Assembly (NCBI GenBank): GCA_008828725.1
Contig: MEHQ01000605.1
Location: 1,028,789 to 1,092,788 of the forward strand
Direction: 5' to 3'
From: Saccharina japonica
Taxonomy: Eukaryota > Sar > Phaeophyceae > Laminariales > Laminariaceae
Length of the DNA stretch: 64,000 nt
In this document: positions 36,803 through 49,978 of the stretch, piece after piece
Layout of the letters: each line of letters opens with the position of its first letter
Position numbering within the stretch: the first letter of the stretch is position 1
Program-made: the position numbers and the translations under genes
The notes under the pieces: generated by a model
What the model saw: the letters and a program-made list of their open reading frames with translations, nothing else
Databases searched by the model: none
Told to the model about the DNA's origin: nothing

Positions 36803-38429
36803 TGGACACGTTTTTGAGCCCAGCTACTTACGACTTGCAACCCTTCTCACATGAATACATATTTTAACCTGCAACGCTATATTGTATACCTTCTACAACG
36901 AGTAATCACTGCCATTACCCGATATTTTAGCTAGCGGCATATTAAGCCTACGATATATTTCAATATGCCTGCAAGGTCTTACACTTGATGCCCCAAGTTC
37001 CGTTGTGTGGTGTGAGATATTTTCAAGTACGCATAACTATATTCCGTGTATTTACATTGTAATCCCGTAGTCTTTGGTTCAGAGCCGGAACACCAGACCA
37101 AACAACAAATACAAGTTGTGCAACCGCGAACAGCCCCTCTATTAAACAATCGCCTACGACCGGGTTCGATGTTAAGTACTGGCATCTACCCGTGCTGTTT
37201 TTCTCATGTAGCGAGAAAGCGAGAGCCACAGATGAGGATCAAGTCTGAATTGCGTCGGGCGATTCAACGAAGTTTTTATGGCATATTTGGAGATACTTTG
37301 ATTAGCTTGGTATCTGGGAAGGAGAGATAATTTCAGGTAGTATCATCAAGGCGCAACTGTAATGAAGTGTGTTTTGAATGAGGAGTACTGCAATGATTAT
37401 ATCTTGTTTCTCGTGTGTTGCGGCTATTAACTATGCCGTGAAATCAATCCCATTGTTTACACCCCGATTATAAGGTAGCCAGGCCGTGCCCCTTCTTCAC
37501 AATGTACAGGAATACTCAAATACATCCAGAGCGAAACGTCCGAATTATGACGCCGTATCAGTTCGATACAACTGTTGTGGAAGTTGCCTAACAAAATCGA
37601 GTTTTCAGATACAATTCCTCCCGTAAGACAAAAATAAATGTCAGGAACCACCTGTAAAATCGAACAACTTGTCTAGTCAGCGCCCCAACTTAGCTCTATG
37701 TCTTCTTATTTTGCTCCTTCGTCTCCCAACCCATACCCATCCTCCTTGGTGGCAATATATATAGGACTTCAACGCGCCTTGGAATACAACACATTCCCCT
37801 CCTCCCTCGAACACGCTAACACGCTGGTGTACGTCTGCAAAATCCTCAAGCAATTATACAGGTGATGTAAATATATATACTTCGTATACCGGCATATAAA
37901 CTAATTGGTCTATGCACGTGTGCAGCACATGGTATCGTGGATAGCGTATATTCAATGGACCAATCGTTCGACTCGTGACGTGGTGCGCATGAACCAATGG
38001 CGATGCCGTGGATGATCATGTACACGCAGTTTAATACAGTGGGTACATTTGGTTCGGTTGGTTTAATTGAGTTTTGAAACGAAAGACACCGTGATCGAAG
38101 GTGTCCGCTCGTGTCCTACCTAGGTTCCATAGGGGGCATGCAATGGTTTTTACAACACTGTTTTCCCGCCCGTGTGAACTTGTCGTGTGCGAGCTCTGCC
38201 GGAGTTTCCCCAATAGTATGAAGTACTTTTGACTCGCCCAAGTTTGCACCTGACAATTGTACTGGTGGTGAGACGCAGCATATGGCTGCCTGATGTCTGC
38301 TTAGTTGGAGTTTCTTTGTTGCAACTATCCCATGCCTTCTTTTTTTCTACCTTATCGGAGATGCGTTCACTGTTCCGTACTCGTAGAGGGTAGTAGTCCA
38401 GAGCAATTCATCAGGAAACTTGACTGTCC

Positions 38430-39556
38430 TACATGAACCAAGTCAGGTGCTTTGATTCCGTGTATCGTGTTTCAGCGCTGCCTATATCGGCATCATGCGA
38501 ACAAACGGAATCAGCGAGCGGCCACCTTCCGTGTAGTGCTGTATTGAAGAGTGTGTGGCCGTTGATGCAGTCCAACACTCGAGGGAACATAGAATTGTTG
38601 CCGAACGTAGTGGTTGGATACACAAAACCGTACCAGGCATATGCACTGTGGCAGGCTTGTTTCGCTCCTGAAGCCTATATGTTCCACAGTAGTTCCGACT
38701 AGTCAGCTGTGGGGCACATTAAACACCCTAGCATCAGACGATAAGGGCTGCTTTCTGACTAGTTGCAGCTAATACACATTCTAAACAGTGCGAAGCCACC
38801 AGATATTGACGGTTGTTCCGTCCTGAAACATAAACAACGTTACGATACATATATATTTACCACAAGAGGCACGTGAAACACTATATATGTAAGGTAGCAA
38901 TCTACTGGTACGTTTAGTTAAGTTGTGGTTCCACCATTCATTCATTTTTAGAGTCTGCTGATCGACGCCCAAAACACCCGTTACCGACCAGTCATTACAC
39001 TGAATATGCCAGGAAACCACTCTGCGTAGAACTGCGCCGAAGGAAACAAAGTACGTATACGACTGCCCGTAGACCCATACGACGGAAGATATAACTAAGT
39101 TTTCAGGCAAACCATTCCGAATTGTTGGTGGGATATCTATAAAGAGACGAGCTACCGGAGCGCGATATTACAGTGCCCCATGAAGATTGTGTATCGGATG
39201 TCGCTTGTATGTACTCGTAGTGTCTTAAAACCAACTGGTTGTGGTCGGCTCTTCAACCGACACATCTCATGAAGAGTAGGCGCTACGGTGCCTCTACCGT
39301 ACACCGAAATGGTTTCCGATAATTGACGCTGCCACAATCGGAGGTGGAATCATAATATTTCCTGGCTTAAACAATGTACGAGTGAAGTGCAACACGACAA
39401 CATATCCCGGTTAAAAAAACTAATGCACGATGTAAGGTACCACGTATTAGACTATACCTGGTAATTTTGTATTCCGACCATATTTATATAGTCAACCGTG
39501 TTAGAAGCGCCGTCAGACCCAAATACTTTCTTTAAAAAGTCCCATTCTCCCATGCC
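38430..39556 (-). pseudogene. Unrecognised minus-strand gene X, unit B
   Basis: Counterpart of the unit A blocks. Exon 39298-39361 keeps AG and GT borders and is one codon shorter than its partner. The block 38930-39110 conserves SYTYFVSFGAV and GVLGVDQQ. A short deletion and a TAA appear where unit A has a continuous frame (around 39165), so this copy is probably dead. A further block at 38470-38620 shares LADSVC with unit A. Confidence 0.35.
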
Positions 39557-40400
39557 AGTACGTGCCTACCTCGGTCGGTGGGGTTTTGCGTAATTTGGAG
39601 GCCGTCCCAAACGTCCCATCATCCATGTGGTGTCTATTTATCAAATCCCTGAGCGGGATGTGCGGTTTCACAATTCTCATTTGAGCTTGAGACTCGGAAT
39701 AACAACGTTGGTACTAAGCAAGGGGCCAGGCTCATTGTTATAGTTGGAATAGGTTTCGTAGGTCCCTGGTTACGTTTTAGTGGTCACCTATGTGTTTTTA
39801 CACATCGCGTTTCGTCGTTGCTGCTCTCGTTCATGCAGAAGGCTAGGAACGTGGGCGTGTTTACGGATTGCATCTGTACTGCAAAATCCCTCTAAGTTTA
39901 CATATATTATTTGTCGGTTGGTTGGCGTGCGATTGATTTCGACGTTTCAGTCGCCAGTATCTCTTGTAGGAGTCTAGGTCGATGCATTCACCTGGTATAT
40001 CTTCACCGATAAGCTCGTTACTGTCACATAAAACGCACATCTCGCACTGCGTGCATGAAGTACAATCAGCCAGCTACTGTGCCACTCTGTTATTGGTTTC
40101 ATATGGAACGATGAACAGGGGCTCCTTAGATGACATTGCAGGCATCCCACACTATAAATGATTCCGAAGTAAGTGGACGCGTACGTTCTTGTTCGGAAGC
40201 CCCTGCTCTCGGCGAACACCTGATACATGTGCCGCTGGAGGCTTGTCTTGGATGACCAATGATCCTCCGCGGATCGTGGGATTGTAACTCGAATTATGCC
40301 TCCTTGCCCTCCTTGCCCCCCTCTACTCTGCGCGGAAATGTCCTTCTGTCACCTTACGTGCGATGCAGCGAAACATCAACGAAATCACAACACGACGAAT

Positions 40401-42066
40401 ATGCGGGCGATTCCCAAGCTTCTTGCAGTGGGTCTGAGCGTCCAATCTACCTTTGGCAAGGTAACGATGCGCTCTGTGTCTACCTACGTACGCTGCCTGC
40501 ATACAGTCTGTTCGCCCTTTTTCCCCCCACCGCCCTAAAGTGCACACGCCTACGCGATTTAAAACCCCTGATCAGAGTTACATAGGAAAGAGTCTATCGT
40601 TCTAGCAGTATACCGCCGCAGACTATTCTCGTGAGAACGCCTGATTATGTTCTGGGATACATGTGTAACTCCACGGTATCTTGTTCCATGCTTTGTGTTC
40701 GTGTGATGGCACCGGTACCGCTGAGGCGGACATTGGTGACGAGTTCCTCAACGACGATAAGACCAGGGTGTGCATTGGCTGCACAGCCAAGGCGATAGCG
40801 GGAGACTGTATATCTGGGACCTGCGGCGGCTACGACAAAGACGCCAGTAATACCGTCAGGGCTGCTACGGTGAGTTGAAGAGGATGGGAATGCCACGACG
40901 ACTTTCCCCACACTTCGTACACCTTTCTGAGTCCAAGAATATCTAAACGCATAGTACAACAGTGTCACCGTTTCCAGTACGAACCCCTGCGCGCCATTCT
41001 ATCCAGATCTCCCGCAGCTACAAAAAACCTCGGTATTTGCGCTAGTGACTTACCCGAACTTATCGCTCGAATGCGCTCTATCTGCCCATCGTTAGGTGCT
41101 GGGCGAACCTCATATGGTTGGCCTCCTCGGCCAGAATATCAACTGGTCCGGAGCGGACAACGCGTGGTACTGCCTCCTTGCCGACGGGCCGACTTCCACA
41201 TTAACTTACGCCTCTGCACACCCATGCCAGAGGACTTTCCCGACAGGCAGCTCATCTCCGCCGTGAGCGTCCTGACCGAAGGAGGTCTCCACTCCTTCGT
41301 GGTCGAGGTCAAAACCCCGTACACGGCGGCCACTGAAGGATGTCCCACGAACTCATCGGTGACATGTTTGGCGGACGGCGGCCTCCGTATCTTGGTCGAC
41401 GGTAAGGAGTTGACCGTCATGCAAGCACCCGCTGACAACGTTCACCTGCCGGGCCGCTCACCCGTCGTCGTGTCCATCGCAAACCTGCCGGCAGAGTGCC
41501 GTCCGTTCGGCGGAGGCCACATCTGGGCGACCCAGTTCACCGAAATCGCTAGCGAGCGGCGCAGCCTTCGCATGAGCTCCGTTCGTTTCGACAAGTGAAT
41601 CCTGCAGTCCGGAACCCTCGCGGCTCCGACCTGGTGCGCCAAGTGTTTGGAAGAGGTAGGCATGGCCTCTCTGCTCTCCACGCGCTCCGACCACGCTACC
41701 CTCCGCGTAGGAACCCCTGTAGCCGGTGTTAGGATCAACGTTCGGATTAAGCACCACAACTTAAACACTGCCCAGGACGGAACGGTGTTGGTTCCTAAGC
41801 TGGAATTCTGGCAGACGGGCCTCGTGTTTTACGATCTTAAGCTGCCTCAAAACGTTGCCGGGCTAACGGGCGACACCTCTCGGTTTGTTTCCGACGACGA
41901 GGGCATGCCGGCGACGAGCGGCCTCGGTGCCCTGCACGGCCCCGTCGAGAGCTACCGTATGGCCGACCCTTTCGCCTGTGACTTTGAGAAACTGCACGGC
42001 AAAGCGAGCCAGGGCTCAATATGCAGAGGGTGGTATGCGTCTTCCCATAATGTGACTCTCGAATAG
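40401..42066 (+). pseudogene. GDPH-motif protein pseudogene, copy B
   Basis: Exon 1 (40401-40460, signal peptide) and its GTAACG donor are intact. A deletion then joins intron 1 directly to the middle of exon 2 at about 40703, removing the intron's 3' end, the acceptor and about 330 bases of exon 2 compared with copy A. The remnant of exon 2 ends at 40869 before GTGAGT. Exon 3 starts at 41096 with GEPH in place of GDPH. It loses one base near 41187, has TGA in place of a Trp codon at 41596-41598, and lacks the normal stop, so the frame runs on to 42066. No functional product is expected. Confidence 0.9.
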
Positions 42067-42589
42067 TAGGTTTTGCCGTCTTCTTTGTACTGAGACGAAC
42101 GGTTTTGGTATTGAACTCGCGAAACTGTTGGTGTCGTGTATATGGTAAACTACAGATACGTCTGAACGGAAGGCTGGTGCTACTGTAACTGTCAACTTTG
42201 ATTCAAACATGGGTATAACACAGTAGCTATCACATGGGGGGCCAGCGATAAGCGTGCTGTTAGCGCACGATGCCGTTCGCAACGAGAGACGTTGATGTCG
42301 TGCATATCAGTGGAACCAGGCGAAACCTATTCAATTTGGGTTAGTAGTAAATATGAGTAAGGGCGATAAGGCAGGCATCGCAAGCGGGGGTATCGTTGTT
42401 CTTCAACTTCCACATTCATTTTCATGGGTACCTCGCGCCCCCCGCCCCCGAACTAGTTTACGGAGGACATAACACTATCTCGATTCAGGTTTTTCAGGCG
42501 TGGCGGGGTAAAAAGTAGTACGTGGTCGGCGTTACCTACCGACGTTGACCGCAAAATCGGCGCTTTGATGCATCGGTGTAGAGGGGGGG

Positions 42590-42670
42590 TGTTGTGATAC
42601 TACTAGATTCGTAATAAAACGACGGCTACAGTTGAACGGTTCGAATCCCCTTCTGTCGGCTTCACAAGTA
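42590..42670 (+). repeat. tRNA T-arm-like relic, unit B
   Basis: ACGGTTCGAATCCCCTTCTGTCGG fits the box B sequence better than the unit A copy. A partial complementary stretch lies upstream (TAGAGGGGGGG). Not a functional tRNA as far as I can fold it. Confidence 0.25.
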
Positions 42671-42779
42671 TGTCGTGGAGCGTGGGGAGTTTTGGTTGAG
42701 GGGTACCAGCTCTTGTTCCAGGGTTTGTGGTTGTTTTCTCCCTGTTGGTAAGATATATATGCATCATGTCGAAACTGGG

Positions 42780-42900
42780 CGTGACGGATGGTACACTCGT
42801 GTGGTGCACTCTGCATGTTCCCTGTAACAAAGCTTAGTTGTGGCAGGAACTCGTGGTGTGACCCCCCGCACGACATGTCTATTGCTACAAGTGCTGTACC
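42780..42900 (-). other. Conserved minus-strand block downstream of GDPH pseudogene
   Basis: Read on the minus strand it gives SCGGSHHEFLPQLSF.TGNMQSAP. Unit C (58130-58230) gives SRGGHHHELLPLLGIGTVSLQSVP at the equivalent place, whereas unit A has stops. This may be an exon of a further gene of the ancestral unit. Family unknown. Confidence 0.3.
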
Positions 42901-44857
42901 TCATTTTCTCCGAAGCTGTGGAAATGTTGACCATTGCACTCTGAAAGCATATGTAGTCCACCTACTGTCACTACCCACCGGTAGTACGAGTACCATAGTT
43001 TGGACATTTTAACTCAAGCAGAATGGAACGGGTCGACGCGTGCACGTTCCTTAGTGTAAGTGCCTATAATCTACGTTCAATAATCAGTGGTCGGGGTATT
43101 TCTAACAATGCAGGGCGGTTGTCGTAGCGTTAAACCGTAAACATCAGAGCATGTTGCTGCAGGGTCAAGACCTGGCCTGTGCTACCGCCCAGCGCACGTG
43201 CCGTGTGCATATTCCTGAGTCAACCAGGAAAAGGTCCTGCCCACCCTAATTACCTTATTATGTTTCTTGCTTAATCTCTTTGCTCGCCTTCGTCGCTATC
43301 ATGCTTTGACCACGTACGTCGTCGTAAATACCAATTTATCTCCTCCATTCAGCGTTGGTCAGAGTGACTTATGCCAACGTAATTAATCGCTTCCTAGATG
43401 GACAAAGTCTCGACACGCATACTTGTAGCGGTTGTGAGGTCCTATTTGGTTGATCAATACGCGTTCTATCAACTGCCAAACGTATTTCACGGAGTAGCTC
43501 AGGTTAAAACAAGAGTCTGGCCGAACGAAAACCCATGTTTAAAGTGCGTACGAACTCGTTGCGGCGAGAGGCGCGAACGTTGAAGTTCAAAGTATTACGC
43601 CTTATTTTGCGCGATATGAGACAATCAAAATATGGCCCGGTGTCTGTTCACGGCAACGTGAACAGGCTTGCGTCAAGACTTTGTTTTTATGGTTTGTATT
43701 TATGTCCTTATAAGACCTAAGTTGACGAGTTTTCGTGATGTCTCGCCTACGTGGACCATAAATGGCGCACGAAAACCAAACTAATCCTAGTCGTCCGTTA
43801 TTCCGTGTTTCCGTGAAGAACACCATTTTGAATTTAGTTTATAAATTGAAACGCACCGGTGCCGAGAACCATTCTGGGGTGGGTGGTGTTTCCCCTGAGG
43901 TGGGTCATGCTAACACAGGCGGAGCAGGTGACGAGGTTCATATCGTCCAATCACACGCGCAGCAAATACTGTGTTCGGTTTCGCGCTATGGCACGCTAAG
44001 CACGCGTCGAGATTCGGTTCACGCAAGCATGGTAGAAGGGTGTTAATATAGTGTATACGCTATCACGCGCCCATTGTGTATCAACACTGATGTCACGATA
44101 TCACGCGCGCCTGAAATATCAGCACTGCCGTGACGGTATGACGCTCGCGCCCAGAGCACGCCGGTTGTCACTCCATCCCGCGTACAGCCCAAAACTCGTA
44201 TAATCCCTTCTTCTTCGAGCGATGAGGAACTTGTTTTGGAACAACCATGACGACTCGGGTACAACAACATCATCGTATAAGACTGATGATCTGCTCTAAT
44301 ATGGTGGACAAGCCCGCCTGAAGTTTCGACCGAAACGTGAGTCCAGTTCACGTACGACGTGTCTAAGCTCACGGCACGGCCCTTCATAGGCATTCGTCAT
44401 TACGGTGTTGTAGTCATCCTGGAGGAGTGTCTTTGCCCCGGGCTGTATCCCCGTCCACCCTCGTGCAGTTTCTCTGTTCAAATACCAACATCGCGCTGTC
44501 ACATTCAGCCCGGTCGACAGCTAATCGGACCTGAGCCTGGCGATGCGACAACAAGTTAGGTGAAGACACAGCAATGGAGCCTACGTCAACATCATCCGAC
44601 CATGTAGCTGCATCAAAATGCACATCTTCGACAACTCTCTAGTTTACGGATGACAAACAGCGTTAGCTTCAACCACACTCAAGCCTGACGTTGCGAAGAC
44701 AATATTGTGTACACCTTCTAGTGATTAAGGAGTTCTGGAGCCCAAGAGAGGCTGCATCTTAAGTACGAGGTAAACAAAGGTGAAATTCCGATCGGAACTG
44801 CTGAACGGCAGGATGTGATTGAGACGATCCACAACTTTTACAGGACAGCGGTGTCAA

Positions 44858-45136
44858 CTACTTCGATATATACATCTTATAGATGATTACGTCGAAGGGA
44901 CAGGAACTCGTCGCGTTCAGCCGTACACAGTCATACGCATGCCCGCGAAGCAAGCCGACCGTGGCCAACTCGAGCCGGCTTGCGACGGAGCATTTCCCGC
45001 TTGACAGCGAAAGCTTACCACACTTACGTAGGCGCTGGGTTAGACAATATCGTGTATATAGAGCCCTCGACATCAAAGCTGTGAGTCCCCCGTCTATGTT
45101 GGTGATACCACACATGGTATAGTACGGTGCGCACAT
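44858..45136 (-). other. Unrecognised cysteine-containing frame, unit B
   Basis: 92 codons from ATG (MCAPYYTMCGITNIDGG..), ending near LNATSSCPFDVI. Unit A 35990-36250 aligns in the same frame apart from a slip at a run of G. Conservation in that frame suggests a former gene; no domain is recognised. Confidence 0.3.
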
Positions 45137-45430
45137 ACGAGGAGTGATGATGAGTTTAAGATATCCTGTCGTGGCTCTAGAACATGCGTTGTGGCCTGGT
45201 CAACTTGTAACGCAAGCACGGATATACTTTGTCGAGATGGGAGATGCCTGCCTATAACTCAAAATGATTCACTCCTTACCCCCGGTTGAAAAAGGACGAC
45301 GACGCGTCAGACCCACAAAAACTCTGAACGACGTTGAGCAATCGCCAAGTCTTCAACAGGGGGAAGACGCATAACACTGCACGAATGGACAGTTGCTTGC
45401 TGTAAATACTTCAACAGGTAGAAGTTGTAA

Positions 45431-45683
45431 GATGCGTGCTAGGACAGAAGTGGAGCACTTTTAGACTGGGATTATATCTGAGTGATGAGGCTCGTTAACC
45501 CAAACCACTCGGACTTTCACTCTTTTGTTGCAACATTTTGTTGTTTGCGTACACAGCCCATGGTGCTGTTCATCTGGTAGTATTTCTAGTTTATTTCTTC
45601 ATCATTTCGAAGGGTAAAGTATAGAGCTCCTCAAGCCAGAAGCCTCATAAAAACGATTTTGCGCTTCTCCCATAGCATGGGTC
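45431..45683 (-). mobile_element. Family A element at the end of unit B
   Basis: Left end GATGCGTGCTAGGACAGAAGT and core TTAACCCAAACCACTCGGAC. It is the duplicate of the copy at 36559-36802. Confidence 0.7.
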
Positions 45684-46029
45684 GTGAACACGTTTTTGAG
45701 CCCAAATATTTACTACTTGCGACCCTTCTCACACGAATATATTAACCTACTCGATAATTGTAGTTCAATATATTTAGTTAATAATGCCCGGTATTATCGC
45801 CTGTGGCCTATTTCGTTCATTATAATGTTTAACAGGATGGGCGGTTTTAAGACTCGTTGTCGCAAGCGTCGCTGTGTTATGAGTTGCATTTCAAAGAAAC
45901 CTAATAAAGTTCCAGTAGTTATGTTGTGACCCCCGTAGTCTTTGGTTCAGAGGCGAACACGCGACCAAACCAACATTAGAAGTTGACCAAACAACCGTGA
46001 ACAGCCTGGTAATAATGCCACGCCTATAC

Positions 46030-47780
46030 AATACCCCGATCGGCAGTCTTTGACTATAAAAGGTACACACTGCATGTACCGGAGGTGTTCCACGATGGCA
46101 GCAGGCGGTTCACAGTTAAACCCCAAACGTTTTTGTATTTTGAAGTTCTCCCCAACCGAATACCAAGCAATCTATTTTACTTAAGTGATGACAATGGTGT
46201 TCTTAAATTAGCTAATTTCTCTGGAACCTAGGCCCGTGGTCACGAAAAAGGCCATACAAAAACACGGACGCATATACACCGCTAAAACATGATGACATCA
46301 CTTAATTTTGACACATAGAGATACACTAATTAGCTTTCGCCTTCGAAGGACACGTTTTATTTAATTCACACTATTTCAAGACGTTACATTATTTTTGACA
46401 CGAGAGGGACAGGATATATATCCACGGACAAAAATGAATACTGTACCATTATTCCCTGGCGCCAATAATTGTTACGTGGCCCTGTGGAGGACGTGCCGAG
46501 ATATAGGATGGAAGGGATGCAGCAATGATCGATGCTGGCTAGGAAGCAAGCTTCTCTTCAGTATAGAAGACTTCTTGATTTATATTATTAACCTCAGACG
46601 ATGGATACCACACGGCTAGAAGCTTGAAAGCCAGAAGAGATGGAACCACAGGAGGGAAGGAGGACGAGCGATGGAATGGGTGAGGCTCTGCTAACAGCAG
46701 ACCATCGGAATTTCTCTCTAATAGCCCGCTAGTCGGGTTGTTACGATAGTTTTCCCGCTAAGAGCCCGTTAATCGGATAGCTGCAGTACACCAAGGATCT
46801 TTCCCGTGATGCTTAGCTGTTCCCGAGCGATCGTCTTATCATACCCGAGGGGTGTTACCAATCGTACGCAAGGGTTAATGTCAATATTGTGCTATTCTAA
46901 GCGCTAAGCTTACGACCTCCCTCGTCTTTAGGAATATTCTGATAATCAGAACAACCCTACGGGTTTACGAAGTCTTGATGCTACTGCCTATCTGAACTAC
47001 CAAGGACACTTCAGTACACGATAATAAGCTTAGGGCCGCAAGGCGTTTCACCTGTATAATTAACTATGAACCATTATATAGCCCTAGAGCACCACATCAC
47101 ATTAGCCCACCCTGAATAGTCGTATATACAGACCACACGATGGTCGATGGATAATAACAAGTTCATCCCAAAAGACCGAGAAAGGAGGGTCGAAGATGCG
47201 GCTATTCGAAACAACAAAAACAATGAGGCTGTAGATTTCCCCACACCTTGTAGAAAGACCTAAGCATCACGGATAGGATCACCCACAGAAGCGACGGCTG
47301 AGGGAGGGATGAAGTTAAAAAAGGATAAGGCAGGGGTCGACATGGATGCAAACATATCCAAACAAAACGAGACGAAGCTAACTATATACCAAGACAAATG
47401 TAGAAGACAGCGGAACTCAGGGTAGAGCTGTTTGCGCGGGGGCTCTTATGTCCAGGGTCGTGACGGACTCGGGGGAGATACGAGTGCTGGACTGGTCATC
47501 AAATCATGGCGGAAACCACGGAGACTACTTAACTTTGAACACGAAAGGTAGTCCAGGGGGGTATCGGAGTGATGACTACTTGCTATGGTCGAACAAAAAC
47601 GAACGACAAGCATGATACAGAAGACGGCCCTAGAACACCACAGCATAGGTCCAGCCCTTGGCATTACATTGGAAACCCGGTTTAACCGTGAAGCATTCGC
47701 AAAAACGGTTCTACGGCGAGGTATCTATATGTTTGAGTTACGGAACCCACAGTAACGTAGGCCTATATCACGTCCTGTTT
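46030..47780. other. Extra sequence in unit C, no gene recognised
   Basis: It has no counterpart in units A or B. Short words repeat inside it: AAGTGATG and CATCACTT near 46180 and 46290 are inverted, AGCCCG(C)TAGTCGGGTTG and AGCCCGTTAATCGGATAG are near-repeats at 46725-46780, and purine-rich tracts lie at 46630-46680 and 47160-47190. I see neither terminal repeats nor transposase or reverse-transcriptase motifs. It could be a decayed transposon. Confidence 0.35.
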
Positions 47781-48573
47781 TACGTTTTGTCCGTTGATAG
47801 TGGAGGCGGACGACAAGGTATCCGGGCATGCTTTTGTGTTAATGGTGAAACGTGGTGGGTTATACAATAGATGGAACAGTGCGCGTCTGCGTAGGATGTT
47901 GCAATTGATTCTGAGTTGTAGGACGCGTGAGTGGTACTGGAGATGGAGGGACCCAACAGAACGCTTGGTAGACAGCCGTAGTATCTCGTCGCAAACTTCT
48001 ACGTTCACACTGTTGCACAGACCAGGTGCAGTAGGGAAATCCTACACGTACAGTGTATGAGATCATACGTACCACCACCGTCTCGTTAACTAAAAAGAGG
48101 TACTTTATATTTTTAGCGCTAAGTGCTGCTGTCTGATATCTACTCGCATGAAACAATTACACCTTTCGACGAAGACGCTAGTCTCGTGCAAAACCTAGTT
48201 ATCATATACCTGGTATGCCATTTGGCGTACAGTACTTGGACGTAGCGTGCCTGTTATTATATCGTATGAAAAACAGTATCTTACTGGGCGATATCCAGGT
48301 TGTTGGTGCGTCATCCCCCCCCACGTATACGCCCGGAGGATTATCTCCGTTGCATTATGTATACTCGACACCTGGACTACTCTGCAGGGAGTTGCTCAAT
48401 GCTATCGAGATGCCAACATCTCATCTGGAGCATTGTTTGTCCTTTAAACCTGGGTCGCGAAAAGCTGAAGGCTCGAAAGTTCAGATCAGCGTTTCCTTAT
48501 CATCGGTCATATTCATATGTGATAACCGAACTCCTGCGGCGAGAGTTGCGAGGCCAGGCCCTGGTATCTATCC

Positions 48574-48768
48574 TTGGATATATTCTGGATTGAGGGAATG
48601 TCAGTTCCGAGCGGAGTATTCAGTCTGGATGGTGTCGTTAGGATCGCCGTGCTTGACATCGAGAGGAGGTTTATACTTCAGCCCGATAACTACGAAATAT
48701 TGACTCTTCAGGGCGGACCGTTAAGGCACCACTCCGTAGGAAATGGTGTTCCGAGTTATGCGGCATAA
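48574..48768 (+). other. Coding-like block of unit C, function unknown
   Basis: The frame reads SGVFSLDGVVRIAVLDIERR.. and ends at TAA 48766-48768. Unit D 59690-59850 aligns (IPSQDYVVRVDF), and a short part of unit A near 26430 (VKTQLSV) is similar to D's EKTQLC. An in-frame open stretch lies upstream (48247-48447), separated by stops, so an intron is possible. Confidence 0.3.
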
Positions 48769-48890
48769 TGCACGTAATGGATATGCTGTTTTGTCCTTCA
48801 GTTGTGTAGATAAATACTGTTCCAATTTCTGCGGCATAATGGACGTCGTGTATATAATTGTTTTGTCCGTTAGTTGTGTAGCAAGTGTTA
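48745..48890 (+). repeat. 72-base tandem duplication
   Basis: TGCGGCATAATG.ACGT..TGGATAT..TGTTTTGTCC.T.AGTTGTGTAG occurs twice head to tail, with a few changes. The single-copy equivalent in unit D is near 59850. Confidence 0.75.
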
Positions 48891-49729
48891 AGTTTGCGGT
48901 GTAAACAACCCTTTGGCTTTCACCGATTGTTTGGTAGCTAACTCGTGCTCGCTACGTATTCACCAAAAACAGTTAAACTCGAATAAATACATTTCGAACG
49001 TATCCAAACAATGACGGCGGCATCGACTCCGTAGTGATCAAGAAGTTGCTCAACGAGTCGGAGTCTTGATGCGGTTCTTGCCGCAGTATCCGTTGGAAAC
49101 TAAAAATCTTAGACAAAAATATCCATCCCGATCAACTTTATGCTACAGTGTCGAATACGTCCTGTGGAACTTACCCTCCCCTCACTCCCCATCTTCGTCC
49201 GACTCATCCTCCTCCTCCTTGGTGGTGTCAAGCCTTGCGACAGATCACAGTTTCCGCTTTCGTCAAATGCAGTGACACCGTGGTCTACTTCTACAAAATT
49301 ATCAAATTATTCGGTAGGTGAAACTTCCATACTCAACTACGGGCGTATCGATGTTCGCGTGCGGTGCACGGTATCATAGGTACGACCCTACGTCAATACC
49401 TTGGCTTTCGAGGTCCTACATACATGACCCAGTGGGGGTGTAATGAGTCATTTGACACATACATGGACTCCAGCGGCCGATACCTACCGGGGTGGATTGT
49501 ATCGTTGCATCTGTTTTTGTGCTCTTCGAGGTCGAGAAGAAATTTACCAAGATCGAAGGCTTAATCCCGTCTCCTACCTACTTTCCGTGCGGGACGTGGT
49601 TAATTATGGTAAGGGCGTTTCGCGCTTGGGTAACCGCCATCGTGCGCGCTGCCGGATTCGCGTTCACAAACGAAGCGCGTTATGACTTGGTCGATTTCCC
49701 CCCCGACGATTGCACCGGTTTTAAGACGC

Positions 49730-49978
49730 GACGCGTGCTACGAAACAGGTATCACGTTTAGCCTGAAACATGTTCAGATTGAAGGAGCTCGTCAACTGAA
49801 TATCGTCGGAATTCTATTTTTGTGTTGCAATATGTTTTCTTGCTTGGTTAGGCCTTGGGATTGGTCATCGGGTAGTAATTTTGGTTTCCTCTAAAATCAG
49901 GTGTTGGTTGGGGTATAACGATCGTCAAGTTATCACCGTCAGAAACAAACATGGTCCACCTCTATCGTAGCCTAACGC
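49730..49978 (-). mobile_element. Family A element in unit C
   Basis: Left end GACGCGTGCTACGAAACAGGTATCACG is nearly the same as the left end at 10033. Right end CCACCTCTATCGTAGC is present. No frame. Confidence 0.75.

Larger units (their letters stand above)
25860..36950. repeat. Tandem array unit A
   Basis: First of four diverged repeats. Shared landmarks: a CGTTACGATC..GGAGATTC block near 25990; the TLVY..ILKLF block at 27085-27132; minus-strand exon-like blocks at 28000-29110; the GDPH gene at 30348-32611; and a block near 36440 (TTGAGCAATCGCCAA). Left border is approximate. The unit holds the better preserved of the two neighbouring copies A and B. Confidence 0.8.
36960..45960. repeat. 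Tandem array unit B
   Basis: Collinear with unit A over its whole length by shared words in the same order. Landmarks: CCGTAGTCTTTGGTTCAGAG at 37067, repeated at 45935 where the next unit begins; TLVY block at 37815-37863; gene X blocks at 38430-39556; GDPH pseudogene at 40401-42066. Borders are approximate. Confidence 0.82.
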
